Shown: one piece after another, positions 49,079 to 60,002 of the stretch
How positions within the stretch are numbered: the stretch's first letter is position 1
Layout: each line of letters opens with the position of its first letter
Assembly: GCF_000025565.1 (NCBI RefSeq)
Contig: NC_014121.1
Span: 4,984,216 to 5,048,215 of the forward strand
Source: Enterobacter cloacae subsp. cloacae ATCC 13047
GTDB taxonomy: Bacteria; Pseudomonadota; Gammaproteobacteria; Enterobacterales; Enterobacteriaceae
Direction of reading: 5' to 3'
DNA: 64,000 nucleotides
The notes under the pieces: generated by a model
The model's input: the letters and a program-made list of their open reading frames with translations, nothing else
Told to the model about the DNA's origin: nothing
The model's database searches: none
Program-made: the position numbers and the translations under genes

Positions 49079-49978
49079 ATGGATAAAATTAACGCAATGC
49101 AGTTGTTTGTTCGGGTCGCGGAGCTGGAGAGTTTTTCCCGCGCAGCGGAGACGTTGACCCTGCCAAGAGGCAGCGTGTCGCGGCAGATTCAGGCGCTGGA
49201 AAACCGCCTGGGCACCCAGCTGCTGCACCGCACCACGCGCCGCGTCAGCCTCACGCAGGACGGCATGGTCTATTACGAACGGGCAAAAGATCTGCTGGCG
49301 AACCTTGATGAACTGGACGGTATGTTCCAGCACGATCCCTCCAGTATCAGCGGGCGGCTACGCGTCGATATGCCGGTGGGGGTTGCACGAAATTTAGTCA
49401 TTCCCAAACTGCCTGCGTTTTTGCAGCAGTATCCGGGTATTGAACTGGAGCTCAGCAGCAGCGATCGTCTGGTGGATGTGATCCGCGAGGGATTTGACTG
49501 CGTGGTGCGCGTCGGCACCCTGAAAGATTCCGGGCTTATCGCCCGCCCACTGGGCAAGCTTACGGTTATCAACTGCGCCAGCCCGGATTATCTGACGCGG
49601 TTTGGTTATCCGGAAACGCTGGACGATTTGGCCTCACACGCGGTAATCCACTACGCCGCGATGCTGGGCACGCGCCCGCAGGGCTTTGAGTTTTATAACG
49701 GCAGTACGACCCAGTGGGTTAAAACGGGCGGCGTCTTAACGGTCAACAGTACCGAGACGTACCATGCCGCCTGCATCGCCGGGCTGGGTATTATCCAGGT
49801 TCCCCGCGTGGGCGTTCGTGATTCTCTGCGCACGAAAAAGCTGATTGAAGTTCTGCCGCAATACCGGGCTGAACCCATGCCGGTTTCCCTGATTTACCCC
49901 CACCGCCGTAACCTCTCCCGCCGGGTACACCTGTTTATGGAGTGGCTTACGGAAATCACAAAAGCTTACGTGGATTAG
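49079..49978 (+). CDS. yhjC: YhjC LysR-type regulator
   Basis: 299 residues. An N-terminal winged helix-turn-helix (MDKINAMQLFVRVAELESFSR, split after residue 21; then LPRGSVSRQIQALE) is followed by a LysR substrate-binding domain. It aligns along its length with E. coli YhjC. Divergent from the SDR gene, an arrangement in which the LysR protein commonly controls its neighbour. Its 3' end lies 50 bp before yhjD. Confidence 0.92.
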   Translation: MDKINAMQLFVRVAELESFSRAAETLTLPRGSVSRQIQALENRLGTQLLHRTTRRVSLTQDGMVYYERAKDLLANLDELDGMFQHDPSSISGRLRVDMPVGVARNLVIPKLPAFLQQYPGIELELSSSDRLVDVIREGFDCVVRVGTLKDSGLIARPLGKLTVINCASPDYLTRFGYPETLDDLASHAVIHYAAMLGTRPQGFEFYNGSTTQWVKTGGVLTVNSTETYHAACIAGLGIIQVPRVGVRDSLRTKKLIEVLPQYRAEPMPVSLIYPHRRNLSRRVHLFMEWLTEITKAYVD

Positions 49979-50028
49979 TCGCAAGCTATAATTCAATGAC
50001 ATCCAGCTCAACGAAAAGGAAAAAACGC

Positions 50029-51054
50029 GTGACGCCGGAAAATAACCCGCAACGACCGACTCAACAATTAGATTACGATCCCATCAAGAAGATGGAGACC
50101 GGGCCCGAAGAGCCCAGCACACCCGGCAAAGCCAGCAAAGCGCTGGGGACGGTCACTACGCTGGCAGAGAGAGTTCAGCAGATCCCCATGATTGCGCACC
50201 TGATACGCGCCGCGGAACGTTTCAACGACCGGATGGGGAATCAGTTTGGTGCAGCGATTACCTATTTTTCCTTTTTGTCGATGATCCCGATCCTGATGGT
50301 CTCGTTCGCGGCAGCCGGTTTTGTGCTCGCGTCTCATCCGACGCTGCTGCAGGATATTTTCAATAAGATCCTGAATAACGTCAGTGACCCGACCCTCGCC
50401 ACCACGCTAAAAAGCACCATCAATACTGCCGTGCAGCAGCGCACCACGGTGGGTATTGTCGGTTTGCTGATTGCGCTCTATTCCGGTGTGAACTGGATGG
50501 GTAACCTGCGCGAGGCCATTCGCGCCCAGTCGCGCGAGGTATGGGAGCGTAAGCCTCAGGATCAGGAGAAAATTTGGGTTAAGTATTTCCGCGATTTTGT
50601 TTCGCTGATTGGTCTGCTGGTGGCGCTGGTCGTCACGCTCTCCATCACCTCGGTCGCCGGTTCCGCGCAGCAGATGATTATCTCCGCGCTCTATCTGGAT
50701 TACATCGACTGGCTCAAGCCTGCGTGGCGCGGCATCGGGCTGGCGATTTCCATTTTCGCCAACTACCTGCTGTTCTTCTGGATCTTCTGGCGCTTGCCGC
50801 GTCATCGTCCGCGCAAAAAAGCGCTGATCCGCGGAACACTGCTCGCGGCAATAGGCTTTGAGGTGATTAAGATCGTGATGACTTATACCCTGCCGTCACT
50901 GGTGAAATCCCCTTCTGGCGCCGCGTTTGGCTCCGTTCTGGGGCTGATGGCGTTCTTCTACTTCTTCGCCCGCCTGACGCTGTTCTGCGCGGCGTGGATT
51001 GCCACCGCCGAATACAAAGGCGACACGCGTATGCCGGGGAAAACACACCGCTAA
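50029..51054 (+). CDS. yhjD: YhjD inner-membrane protein (YihY/BrkB family)
   Basis: 341 residues from the GTG at 50029 (VTPENNPQRPTQQLDYDPIKK), with AAAGGA about 9 bases upstream; an ATG at 49996 in frame would overlap little and is less like E. coli. About six helices, beginning FGAAITYFSFLSMIPILMVSF and ending FFYFFARLTLFCAAWIA. In E. coli it is implicated in lipid A/LPS transport, a role not visible from sequence. Confidence 0.93.
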   Translation: MTPENNPQRPTQQLDYDPIKKMETGPEEPSTPGKASKALGTVTTLAERVQQIPMIAHLIRAAERFNDRMGNQFGAAITYFSFLSMIPILMVSFAAAGFVLASHPTLLQDIFNKILNNVSDPTLATTLKSTINTAVQQRTTVGIVGLLIALYSGVNWMGNLREAIRAQSREVWERKPQDQEKIWVKYFRDFVSLIGLLVALVVTLSITSVAGSAQQMIISALYLDYIDWLKPAWRGIGLAISIFANYLLFFWIFWRLPRHRPRKKALIRGTLLAAIGFEVIKIVMTYTLPSLVKSPSGAAFGSVLGLMAFFYFFARLTLFCAAWIATAEYKGDTRMPGKTHR

Positions 51055-51064
51055 TTCCCCCTTT

Positions 51065-51085
51065 CGGGCTGAAAGTTTCAGCCCG
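51065..51085 (+). terminator. Hairpin after yhjD
   Basis: CGGGCTGAAAGTTTCAGCCCG, a fully palindromic stem 10 bp after the yhjD stop; no T run follows, so termination may be partial. The rest of the 263-bp gap to yhjE shows only probable promoter sequence. Confidence 0.7.
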
Positions 51086-51317
51086 ATTCATCATTTCAGC
51101 ATATATATCCAGTCCGTAACTTTTATTTAACTGAAAACCAGTTTTATCCACTGATATTTAAAATCTGTGAAGCATTTCATGGAAGTGTTTTGGCTGGCCT
51201 GAACATTATCCGCTTTTTGTTGCTTTTATCACCGGCTCGCGGCTTTGTTACAGATTGAAATGTCGCTTTTGCTGTGCGTAATATGGCCTTTCGTCCGACA
51301 TAAAATAAGAAAATATT

Positions 51318-52640
51318 ATGCAAGCAACCGCCACAACACTCGATTCCGGGAGCGAAAACGTTCCGGTCAACTCACGCAATAAAGTTGTCGTCGCCTCGCT
51401 GATTGGCACCGCCATCGAGTTCTTCGACTTTTACATTTACGCCACCGCAGCGGTCATCGTCTTCCCGCATATTTTCTTCCCGCAGGGCGACCCGACGGCG
51501 GCCACGCTACAGTCTCTGGCAACCTTTGCTATCGCCTTCGTCGCGCGTCCGATTGGCTCTGCGCTGTTTGGTCATTTTGGCGATCGCATCGGGCGTAAAG
51601 TGACGCTTGTGGCCTCGTTGCTGACGATGGGTATTTCTACCGTCGCCATCGGCCTGCTGCCCACCTACGAGACCATCGGCATTCTGGCACCGGTGCTGCT
51701 GGCGCTGGCGCGTTTTGGTCAGGGTCTGGGTCTGGGCGGTGAATGGGGCGGCGCGGCGCTGCTGGCGACCGAGAACGCCCCGGCGCGTAAACGGGCGCTG
51801 TATGGCTCCTTCCCGCAGCTTGGCGCACCGATTGGCTTCTTCTTTGCGAACGGCACCTTCCTGCTGCTCTCCTGGCTGCTGACCGATGAACAGTTCATGA
51901 GCTGGGGCTGGCGTATTCCGTTCGTCTTCTCGGCCGTGCTGGTGCTGATTGGTCTGTATGTTCGCGTTTCTCTGCACGAAACACCGGTGTTCGCGAAAGT
52001 GGCGGCGGCAAAAAAACAGGTAAAAGTGCCGCTGGGCACGCTGCTGACCAAACATGTCCGCGTGACCGTGCTGGGCACCTTTATCATGCTGGCTACCTAT
52101 ACGCTGTTCTATATCATGACCGTCTACTCCATGACGTTCAGCACCGCTGCCGCGCCGGTTGGGCTGGGTCTGCCGCGTAACGAAGTGCTGTGGATGCTGA
52201 TGATGGCGGTGATTGGGTTTGGCGTCATGGTGCCGATTGCCGGCCTGCTGGCGGATAAATTTGGCCGTCGCTCCAGCATGATCACCATCACGACGCTTAT
52301 CATTCTGTTCGCCCTGTTTGTCTTCCCGCCGCTGTTAGGCTCGGGCAGCCCGGCGCTGGTGATGGCGTATCTGCTGATTGGTCTGAGCCTGATGGGATTA
52401 ACCTTCGGCCCGATGGGCGCGCTGCTGCCGGAGCTGTTCCCGACGGAAGTGCGTTATACCGGCGCGTCGTTCTCCTATAACGTCTCGTCGATTCTGGGAG
52501 CGTCCGTTGCGCCGTATATCGCCACCTGGCTGCAGGCAAATTATGGCCTGTTCTACGTGGGCGTGTATCTGGCGGCCATGGCGGCACTGACGCTGATTGC
52601 GCTGCTGCTGACGCACGAGACTAAGCATCAGGCGCTTTAA
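51318..52640 (+). CDS. yhjE: YhjE MFS transporter (metabolite:H+ symporter type)
   Basis: 440 residues, twelve expected helices. MFS motif GHFGDRIGRK between helices 2 and 3, RFGQGLGLGGEWGGAALL in helix 4, and the second motif LADKFGRR after helix 8. It belongs to the ShiA/ProP-type subfamily by these motifs; substrate unknown. Single gene followed by a BIME. Confidence 0.94.
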   Translation: MQATATTLDSGSENVPVNSRNKVVVASLIGTAIEFFDFYIYATAAVIVFPHIFFPQGDPTAATLQSLATFAIAFVARPIGSALFGHFGDRIGRKVTLVASLLTMGISTVAIGLLPTYETIGILAPVLLALARFGQGLGLGGEWGGAALLATENAPARKRALYGSFPQLGAPIGFFFANGTFLLLSWLLTDEQFMSWGWRIPFVFSAVLVLIGLYVRVSLHETPVFAKVAAAKKQVKVPLGTLLTKHVRVTVLGTFIMLATYTLFYIMTVYSMTFSTAAAPVGLGLPRNEVLWMLMMAVIGFGVMVPIAGLLADKFGRRSSMITITTLIILFALFVFPPLLGSGSPALVMAYLLIGLSLMGLTFGPMGALLPELFPTEVRYTGASFSYNVSSILGASVAPYIATWLQANYGLFYVGVYLAAMAALTLIALLLTHETKHQAL

Positions 52641-52644
52641 GCTA

Positions 52645-52720
52645 ATGCCGGGTGGCGCTGCGCTTACCCGGCCTACATTTGAATCGTAGGCCGGGTAAGG
52701 CGTAGCCGCCACCCGGCAAA
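52645..52720. repeat. BIME between yhjE and yhjG
   Basis: GCCGGGTGGCGCTGCGCTTA...CCCGGCCTAC and GTAGGCCGGGTAAGGCGTAG...CCACCCGGC, two inverted REP units, between convergent genes, same family as at 37510. Confidence 0.9.
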
Positions 52721-52733
52721 TACAGACCGCACC

Positions 52734-54776
52734 TTACCTCTTCATCTGCGACAAAATCGTCCGGCACTGATTGGCTTCCCCTTCTGATGGCGAAATCAAC
52801 GCCAGCAGCGCCGCGGCTGGCGTGACCAGCGTTGCGAGCGCTGCCGCTACCGCGCCGCGCGCAATCAGCGGCCCGGGTTTTACTCCCGCCTGCGGATTTT
52901 TGAAAGTGCCGCGCACGTAAAGCGGCGAGCGCAGGGTGATGATACGGATCCCTTTGCTTTCCGGATCGATGGTTAAATCAAGCTGCTCAGAGGCCATGCT
53001 GGCGGTTCCGGTCACGTTGATTACCGCGTTTTCCGTGTCGAAGGCAAAAATCTGCGGCCGCGCCACGCCGTTAACCAGATCCAGATTCGCCGCCGCGCAG
53101 TTCACCCGCACCTCATCGTCACCAAAGATCTGCCCGATGATGTAGTTCCCGACGTTCAGCCCCAGGATTTCCATCAGGTTGCGGCTCACCAGCCCGTCGT
53201 TCATCAGTAGCTTGAGGTTGCCGTTACTGCTCCCGAGCAGCGCCGCCACGGAGTTCCCCACCCCGCGAATGTCCGCGTCACCGTTCATTTCACCGAGGGT
53301 CTTCTGCATCAGCTCCACGTTGGGCATCAGCTCTTTCAGCTTAAGCCTGCGCGCCTGTATATCAGCCCGACCCTGCATCGGCTTTTTATCGCCTTCCAGA
53401 TGAATGTTCGAGGAGATGGTTCCGCCCGCCATGCCAAACTTCAGCGGCTGCAGACGCAGGTCGGCATTTTTAAGCAGAATATGGGTTGAGAGGTTGCTGA
53501 TCGGCAGCGTGCTGCCGTGCTCGATTTTTCGCCCTTTGAAGCGCACATCCGCATCCATTACATCCCACTTGTCGGTTTCAAAGCGATCGTAGGGCAGCAC
53601 TTTCCCCGCGGGCTGAAGGTCTTTTTTGACCTCTTTCGACTTCGTGCCTTTGCCAGAATCAACGCCGATCAGAGGGCCCAAATCGGCAAGCCTCAGCTGG
53701 CGGGACTCCACATCCCCTTCCAGTTTCGGACGCGGTTTGCCGGTGGTGTAGGTCAGCGTACCGTGGATATCGCTGTCGCCGATACGGCCGTTGAAATTCC
53801 GATAGTCAAAGACAGACGATTTTTCCGTATCGAGTTTGGCCACCAGATGCCCGTCCGTCTCAAACGGCGGCGTATCCGGCAGCAGCACGCCGGTGAGTTC
53901 GTAGAGCTCCCCCAGCGAATCTCCGGCAAACTTGAGCTGCAAATCAACCCCGCCCATGTTCATTGGATCGTTGACCGTGCCGGTAAAGGCGACTCGCGTG
54001 TTGCCGGAGCGGAAGTCCGCCTGCACCGGGAACGGGGTACCTGCGCTTCGCAGCGCCAGCATGCCGCCAATTTTACCGGTGCCGGTCAGTGGCTGTCCGT
54101 TGTAGCGCCCGGTGGCCCGCAGGCCGAAAACGTAATCGCCCGCGCTGGCGTTATCCCCTTTCGCTTTGGTGCCGGTCACTTCACTGAACGGCAGCGGCTT
54201 ACCCAGCGGATCGACCAGGATCTCCACGTCAGCCTTGCTGACTTTATCGTCGATGGCGATCCGCCCGCGATCGAACAGAATGTTATCGAGACGGAATGAC
54301 CACGAAGAGGGCTGGGCATTGGGATCTTTCTCGCCGCTGCTGGCGAGGTTAAAGGTCCAGTTATTGTTTTTTTCCGAGAGACGGATCAGGCGTGCATCGG
54401 GCTGCTGAAGCTTGATCCACGGCAGGTAGACGGTTTTTGTCAGAAGCGCTAACGGCGCCAGCGTGGCTTCAACCCGCGGAAGATGCACCATGGTGACGGC
54501 AGGAATATCCGGCGGATTGCCCAGAACGATGTCGTCGGCGTGAACGTGCGGCCATGGGATCCAGCTTCGCCAGCCGGTCTCTTCTTTCTGACGCTCCCAG
54601 ACCACGCCCAAATCACCGCGTATCGCGAAGGGGCGGTTCAGTTCAGTTGAGACTTTCTGGTTGATGGTCGGCTTAAGACGGTTCCAGTCGAATGTCGCAA
54701 TAATGATGATAGCGACCACGATCAACAACAAGAAAATCCCTGCTGTCCAGGAGATTACCCTGGTTGTTTTAGTCAT
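52734..54776 (-). CDS. yhjG: YhjG, AsmA-family protein
   Basis: 680 residues. One N-terminal membrane anchor (VISWTAGIFLLLIVVAIIII) and a long periplasmic part of beta-rich repeats, with the AsmA C-terminal region (NLDLVNGVARPQIFAFDTENAVI split after 20) near the end. AsmA-like proteins are thought to bridge inner and outer membranes in phospholipid movement. Slightly shorter than E. coli YhjG. Ends 14 bp after the BIME. Confidence 0.93.
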   Translation of the reverse strand: MTKTTRVISWTAGIFLLLIVVAIIIIATFDWNRLKPTINQKVSTELNRPFAIRGDLGVVWERQKEETGWRSWIPWPHVHADDIVLGNPPDIPAVTMVHLPRVEATLAPLALLTKTVYLPWIKLQQPDARLIRLSEKNNNWTFNLASSGEKDPNAQPSSWSFRLDNILFDRGRIAIDDKVSKADVEILVDPLGKPLPFSEVTGTKAKGDNASAGDYVFGLRATGRYNGQPLTGTGKIGGMLALRSAGTPFPVQADFRSGNTRVAFTGTVNDPMNMGGVDLQLKFAGDSLGELYELTGVLLPDTPPFETDGHLVAKLDTEKSSVFDYRNFNGRIGDSDIHGTLTYTTGKPRPKLEGDVESRQLRLADLGPLIGVDSGKGTKSKEVKKDLQPAGKVLPYDRFETDKWDVMDADVRFKGRKIEHGSTLPISNLSTHILLKNADLRLQPLKFGMAGGTISSNIHLEGDKKPMQGRADIQARRLKLKELMPNVELMQKTLGEMNGDADIRGVGNSVAALLGSSNGNLKLLMNDGLVSRNLMEILGLNVGNYIIGQIFGDDEVRVNCAAANLDLVNGVARPQIFAFDTENAVINVTGTASMASEQLDLTIDPESKGIRIITLRSPLYVRGTFKNPQAGVKPGPLIARGAVAAALATLVTPAAALLALISPSEGEANQCRTILSQMKR

Positions 54777-54842
54777 TTTGATCCCCTTTTCCTGATGACC
54801 TGTCCTGTAAAACTATAGTCCAGACAAAGGGAAACGGGCGGT

Positions 54843-55616
54843 TCAGAGGTTGGTTATCACACCGTCGAGGGTATCCATGGGCACCGGACGTGAGAGGTAA
54901 TAGCCCTGCGCGGCGGCGGCGGGTGAGTTTTGCACATCGCGCCACTCTTCCAGCGTTTCCACACCTTCCACAATGACGCCTTTGCAATAGCGGTTCATCA
55001 GCTGTAATAACAGCGTAAACAGATTCCGCCCTTCCGGGGTCTGGCGCAACATAATGAACAGATCGCGGGCCACTTTGATGTAGTCGTAACGCACTTCGCT
55101 GAGGGCGGAGAAGTTCGCCATGCCGGTGCCAAAGTCATCCAGCCACAGGGGGCCAAATTCACACATCGAGGCAAAGGAGGATTCCTGCGGCAGGCGGACA
55201 TGCTCCACCAGTTCAAAGCGCATCCACGGCAGGGTGGCGATAAGCTCCTGCAACTTCGCGTTCTGGCGCAGCGCCAGCAGAGTTGGGCCATCCACGTTGA
55301 CCGAGGCCAGAATATCGTGCTGTTCGAAAAAGGCCTTTTTCGTTTCCAGCATGCGCAACTGCTCTTCCAGCACGTCCAGGCGCTGGCGCACGGCGACTTC
55401 GGCAAAATAGCGGTCCGGCGCGATACGCTGTGAAGGGTTAGAGGGGTGTGTAACGACCGTCAATATTTCAATCGCCATCAGTCGACCGTCGGTACGATAG
55501 ATCGGCTGGTAGGTATACACACGCTCACATTGCAGCCAGTAGCGATGCTCCTGCAAGTTCTCAATACTTGCCTCAGGCGTAGTGCTCAGCCGCTGGATAA
55601 CCTGCTCTGACTTCAT
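54843..55616 (-). CDS. pdeH: PdeH c-di-GMP phosphodiesterase
   Basis: 257-residue stand-alone EAL domain protein (YhjH). Substrate and metal residues: E50 in MAIEILTVV (the EAL site reads EIL), DDFGTGMANF, and IVEGVETLEEW. This matches E. coli PdeH, the main phosphodiesterase that keeps c-di-GMP low for motility; expression there is flagellar (FliA). Divergent from kdgK across about 220 bp. Confidence 0.95.
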   Translation of the reverse strand: MKSEQVIQRLSTTPEASIENLQEHRYWLQCERVYTYQPIYRTDGRLMAIEILTVVTHPSNPSQRIAPDRYFAEVAVRQRLDVLEEQLRMLETKKAFFEQHDILASVNVDGPTLLALRQNAKLQELIATLPWMRFELVEHVRLPQESSFASMCEFGPLWLDDFGTGMANFSALSEVRYDYIKVARDLFIMLRQTPEGRNLFTLLLQLMNRYCKGVIVEGVETLEEWRDVQNSPAAAAQGYYLSRPVPMDTLDGVITNL

Positions 55617-55761
55617 TTCAGATGTCCTGTTGTTGGGATGGCCTTTCTGGACTCGTCACTGGGTTATCGGCGCGATAATTGAGAACTTTATGTTCAATTC
55701 ACCGGGAAAATGAAATTAAGATGACAGAAATGAACAGGAACACGCGCTGGTTCAAAAAAAT

Positions 55762-55780
55762 AATGGAACGATGTTTTAAT
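55762..55780. promoter_or_regulatory. Probable KdgR operator upstream of kdgK
   Basis: AATGGAACGATGTTTTAAT is an imperfect inverted repeat that fits the KdgR consensus as I recall it (AATRAAAYRNYRTTTYATT-like), 65 bp upstream of the kdgK start. TTGACC follows at 55785-55790 as a possible -35. Repression by KdgR is inferred. Confidence 0.55.
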
Positions 55781-55844
55781 ATAGTTGACCTGATAATTCA
55801 CACAGCGCACACTGCTTTTAAATACTCTGTTCAGGTTCATGATT

Positions 55845-56774
55845 ATGTCCAAAAAAATTGCCGTTATTGGCGAATGCATGATTGAGCTGTCACAAAAAGG
55901 CGCGGACGTTAGCCGCGGTTTTGGTGGCGATACCTTAAACACCTCCGTGTATATTGCCCGTCAGGTGCCGCCGGAGGCCCTCACCGTGAACTACGTCACC
56001 GCACTGGGTACGGACAGTTTCAGCCAGCAAATGCTGGACGCCTGGCAGAGCGAACACATTGATACCTCGCTGATTCAGCGCATGGAAAACCGCCTGCCGG
56101 GTTTGTATTACATTGAAACCGATGATACCGGCGAGCGCACCTTCTACTACTGGCGAAACGAAGCTGCGGCCAAATACTGGCTGGAAAGCGACGACGCAGC
56201 CGCCATTTGCGAAACGCTGGCGACGTTTGATTATCTCTATCTGAGCGGGATTAGCCTCGCCATATTAAGCCCGACCAGTCGTGAAAAGCTGCTGTCGCTG
56301 CTGCGCGAATGCCGCGCCAATGGCGGGAAGGTCATTTTTGATAACAACTACCGTCCGCGCCTGTGGGCCAGCCGTGAAGAGACGCAGCAGGTTTACCAGC
56401 AGATGCTGCAGTGCACCGACATCGCGTTCCTGACGCTCGACGACGAAGATGCCCTGTGGGGCGAGAAACCTGTTGATGAGGTTATTGCGCGCACCCAGGC
56501 CGCTGGCGTGAGCGAAGTGGTGATTAAGCGCGGCGCGGCATCGTGCCTGGTGGCCGTAGCAGGTGAGGCGGTGATTGACGTCCCGGCGGTGAAACTGGCG
56601 AAGGACAAAGTGGTGGATACTACGGCAGCGGGAGATTCCTTCAGCGCGGGCTATCTGGCGGTGCGCCTGACGGGCGGCACGCCTGAAGCGGCTGCACAGC
56701 GCGGGCACCTGACGGCCAGCACGGTGATTCAGTATCGCGGGGCGATTATTCCGCGTGAGGCGATGCCTGCTTAA
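55845..56774 (+). CDS. kdgK: KdgK 2-dehydro-3-deoxygluconokinase
   Basis: 309 residues from the ATG at 55845 (MSKKIAVIGECMIELSQKG), the family start; an ATG two codons earlier also exists. PfkB-family sugar kinase: GGDTLNTSVYIAR near the N-terminus and the catalytic DTTAAGDSFSAGYLA at the C-terminus. Phosphorylates KDG for the Entner-Doudoroff route of hexuronate use. Convergent with yhjJ. Confidence 0.96.
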   Translation: MSKKIAVIGECMIELSQKGADVSRGFGGDTLNTSVYIARQVPPEALTVNYVTALGTDSFSQQMLDAWQSEHIDTSLIQRMENRLPGLYYIETDDTGERTFYYWRNEAAAKYWLESDDAAAICETLATFDYLYLSGISLAILSPTSREKLLSLLRECRANGGKVIFDNNYRPRLWASREETQQVYQQMLQCTDIAFLTLDDEDALWGEKPVDEVIARTQAAGVSEVVIKRGAASCLVAVAGEAVIDVPAVKLAKDKVVDTTAAGDSFSAGYLAVRLTGGTPEAAAQRGHLTASTVIQYRGAIIPREAMPA

Positions 56775-56778
56775 ATAA

Positions 56779-56825
56779 GGTGCGGGCTGGTGCCCTCACC
56801 CTGACCCTCTCCCACCGGGAGAGGG
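56779..56825. repeat. Dispersed hairpin repeat, copy 2 (kdgK / yhjJ junction)
   Basis: GGTGCGGGCTGGTGCCCTCA, then CCCTCTCCC-ACC-GGGAGAGGG, followed by AATTTTTTA. Same unit as at 44718. Here the T run makes it a credible terminator for kdgK and, in reverse, yhjJ. Confidence 0.85.
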
Positions 56826-56836
56826 AATTTTTTAGA

Positions 56837-58330
56837 TTACTGCCCCTGTGGAATATCCGTCGCGTCCTGATGCAGATCATCAGACGTTGCCGCCTGCGTA
56901 GGTTGCGGCGCGGCGGTCATGATTGAATCCCATGTCGCCTGCAGCTCCTTCATGTTGTATTCCGGCTCGCCTTTCGGCTGCAGAAGGACTAATCCCATAT
57001 CCTGAGACAGCTGCTGACGTAAATCCTGATTTAACATATCGACGGTCAGCCCATTCAGGAAGTCCTGACGGAGCTTCTGGTACTGTTCCGGTGCGATGTC
57101 CACCACCTGATTCTGCAAGGAGCGAATACGCTGGCTGATCAGGATATCCGTATCGGCGCGGGCATAGGTGGCAAACAGCTTCTGCAGTTCCAGCTTTTTC
57201 TGCGCGACCAGCGCGTTGAACTCTTCTTCAGACAGGCCCTCTTTGCGCACTTTTGCCAGCTCTTTCGCCACCACGCCCAGATTGGCATTCAGCTTATCGC
57301 CAGGCGATTCGATATTAATGGCGCACTGGGCGCGCTGGAACAGCACCCGGCAGTCGAAGCCCAGCGCAATGTTCTTCACGCTGTTCTTACTGAGGCTCTG
57401 CTGAACGTGCCAGAACAACGCCTCACGCGTCAGATCCGCACGCCAGTAGCGCAGCAGCGCGGCGGATTCGCGGATAGGCTGCCAGGCGGTATCCCACATC
57501 ATGGAGAGCCGGTCCTGACGCACGGCATCAGTGGAGATGCTGACTGGCTCTGTCCGCAGCGGGGAGAGCGTCGGGACAGGAGCAGGCGTTTCACGCTTGC
57601 CTTTCAGCTCGCCGAAGGCTTTGTTGATCTGCTCAACCACCGCGCGGCTATCCACATTCCCGACCACGATCAGCGTCATCGCGTCCGGGGTGTACCATTT
57701 CTGATAGAACGATTTTACCTGTTCGGCATCGACCGGCTGTTTCAGCGGCTCTGCCGGGTCGTGCCCAAGCAGCGCTGAGCCTTTCAGGCGATAACGCCAC
57801 CAGCCCTCTTTGGTATCCGCAGGCCAGGTCGCCACCATATCGCTGTTGCTCAGCGCATAGTTAACGGTTTCCGGCGTGATCGCCAGATTGCCAGTGGCAT
57901 CGGAGAGATACGTAAGGGCTTCTTTGAGCAGATCGTTACGGTTATTCGGCAGGCTCAGGTTAAACATGGTGTAGTCATACGAGACGACAGCCGGCGGCAA
58001 TGGACGCTTCGGGTCAATGCCCTGCTGCCAGAGCGAACGCACCTGAACAGCCTGTAAACTGCCGCTCTGGGTGAGCGCCAGTCGGGGAATAAAATGGCTA
58101 AAGCCGGTCTGCTGGGTGCTTTCAGTGAGGGAGCCGGTATTCACAGACAGACGGATCTCAATACGATCGCTGGGACGCTGCGGCGTGGCTAACACCTGCC
58201 ACTGAAAACCATTCGCCAGGGTCCCTTGTTGCCATGCCGGGTCTGGCTGGAGCGCATCTGCCTGCACATAACTGGCTGCTGCCATCATCAGCAAACCACC
58301 GGTTAAGAGTCGAATTTTTGTGCCCTGCAT
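56837..58330 (-). CDS. yhjJ: YhjJ, M16-peptidase-like periplasmic protein without zinc motif
   Basis: 497 residues with signal peptide (IRLLTGGLLMMAAASYVQA). Two M16-type domains, with the middle segment YTPDAMTLIVVGNVDSRAV typical of the family. The active-site HxxEH is replaced: the position reads GFSHFIPRLALTQSG (HFIPR in place of HFLEH), so it should not be a working protease. The same holds for the E. coli protein as far as I recall. It may serve as a partner subunit; no role is known. Confidence 0.92.
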   Translation of the reverse strand: MQGTKIRLLTGGLLMMAAASYVQADALQPDPAWQQGTLANGFQWQVLATPQRPSDRIEIRLSVNTGSLTESTQQTGFSHFIPRLALTQSGSLQAVQVRSLWQQGIDPKRPLPPAVVSYDYTMFNLSLPNNRNDLLKEALTYLSDATGNLAITPETVNYALSNSDMVATWPADTKEGWWRYRLKGSALLGHDPAEPLKQPVDAEQVKSFYQKWYTPDAMTLIVVGNVDSRAVVEQINKAFGELKGKRETPAPVPTLSPLRTEPVSISTDAVRQDRLSMMWDTAWQPIRESAALLRYWRADLTREALFWHVQQSLSKNSVKNIALGFDCRVLFQRAQCAINIESPGDKLNANLGVVAKELAKVRKEGLSEEEFNALVAQKKLELQKLFATYARADTDILISQRIRSLQNQVVDIAPEQYQKLRQDFLNGLTVDMLNQDLRQQLSQDMGLVLLQPKGEPEYNMKELQATWDSIMTAAPQPTQAATSDDLHQDATDIPQGQ

Positions 58331-58516
58331 GTGAACCCCTGATCAACATTCCTGGTTAAAAAGAGTGTCTCGCGACGCGCTTCACTCTAAAAGATGACGA
58401 TGAAAACACGTCGATTAGACCGCGCGTTCGGCAAAACGTCACGGTGAGAAGTGCAATATACCCAAAAAAAATCTTGTCGAATTATGACAGGTACGAACAG
58501 TCATTATGCGCAGGAG

Positions 58517-58542
58517 CCCGCATTCCGACAAGGGAATGCGGG
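58517..58542. terminator. Hairpin downstream of dctA
   Basis: CCCGCATTCC / GGAATGCGGG, a perfect 10-bp stem, 15 bp after the dctA stop. There is no T run; it probably protects or ends the dctA message. The surrounding yhjJ-dctA gap (58331-58556) shows nothing else. Confidence 0.6.
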
Positions 58543-58556
58543 AATTTAGCGGAAAA

Positions 58557-59882
<1,326 letters not shown>

Positions 59883-60002
59883 TTATGGTTAACCTGCGGC
59901 TCTAAAATAACACCCGCATAACAGGACAGAAATAAACTCAGTTCAAATTTGAAACACAAATGTTAAGAACTTTGAGCTGGCTCGCACAAGCCAGCAACAA
60001 AA

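Noticed and set aside
55679..55885. 68-codon frame upstream of kdgK
   Set aside because: It runs through the KdgR-like site and promoter and into kdgK in another frame; no ribosome binding site or recognisable protein.
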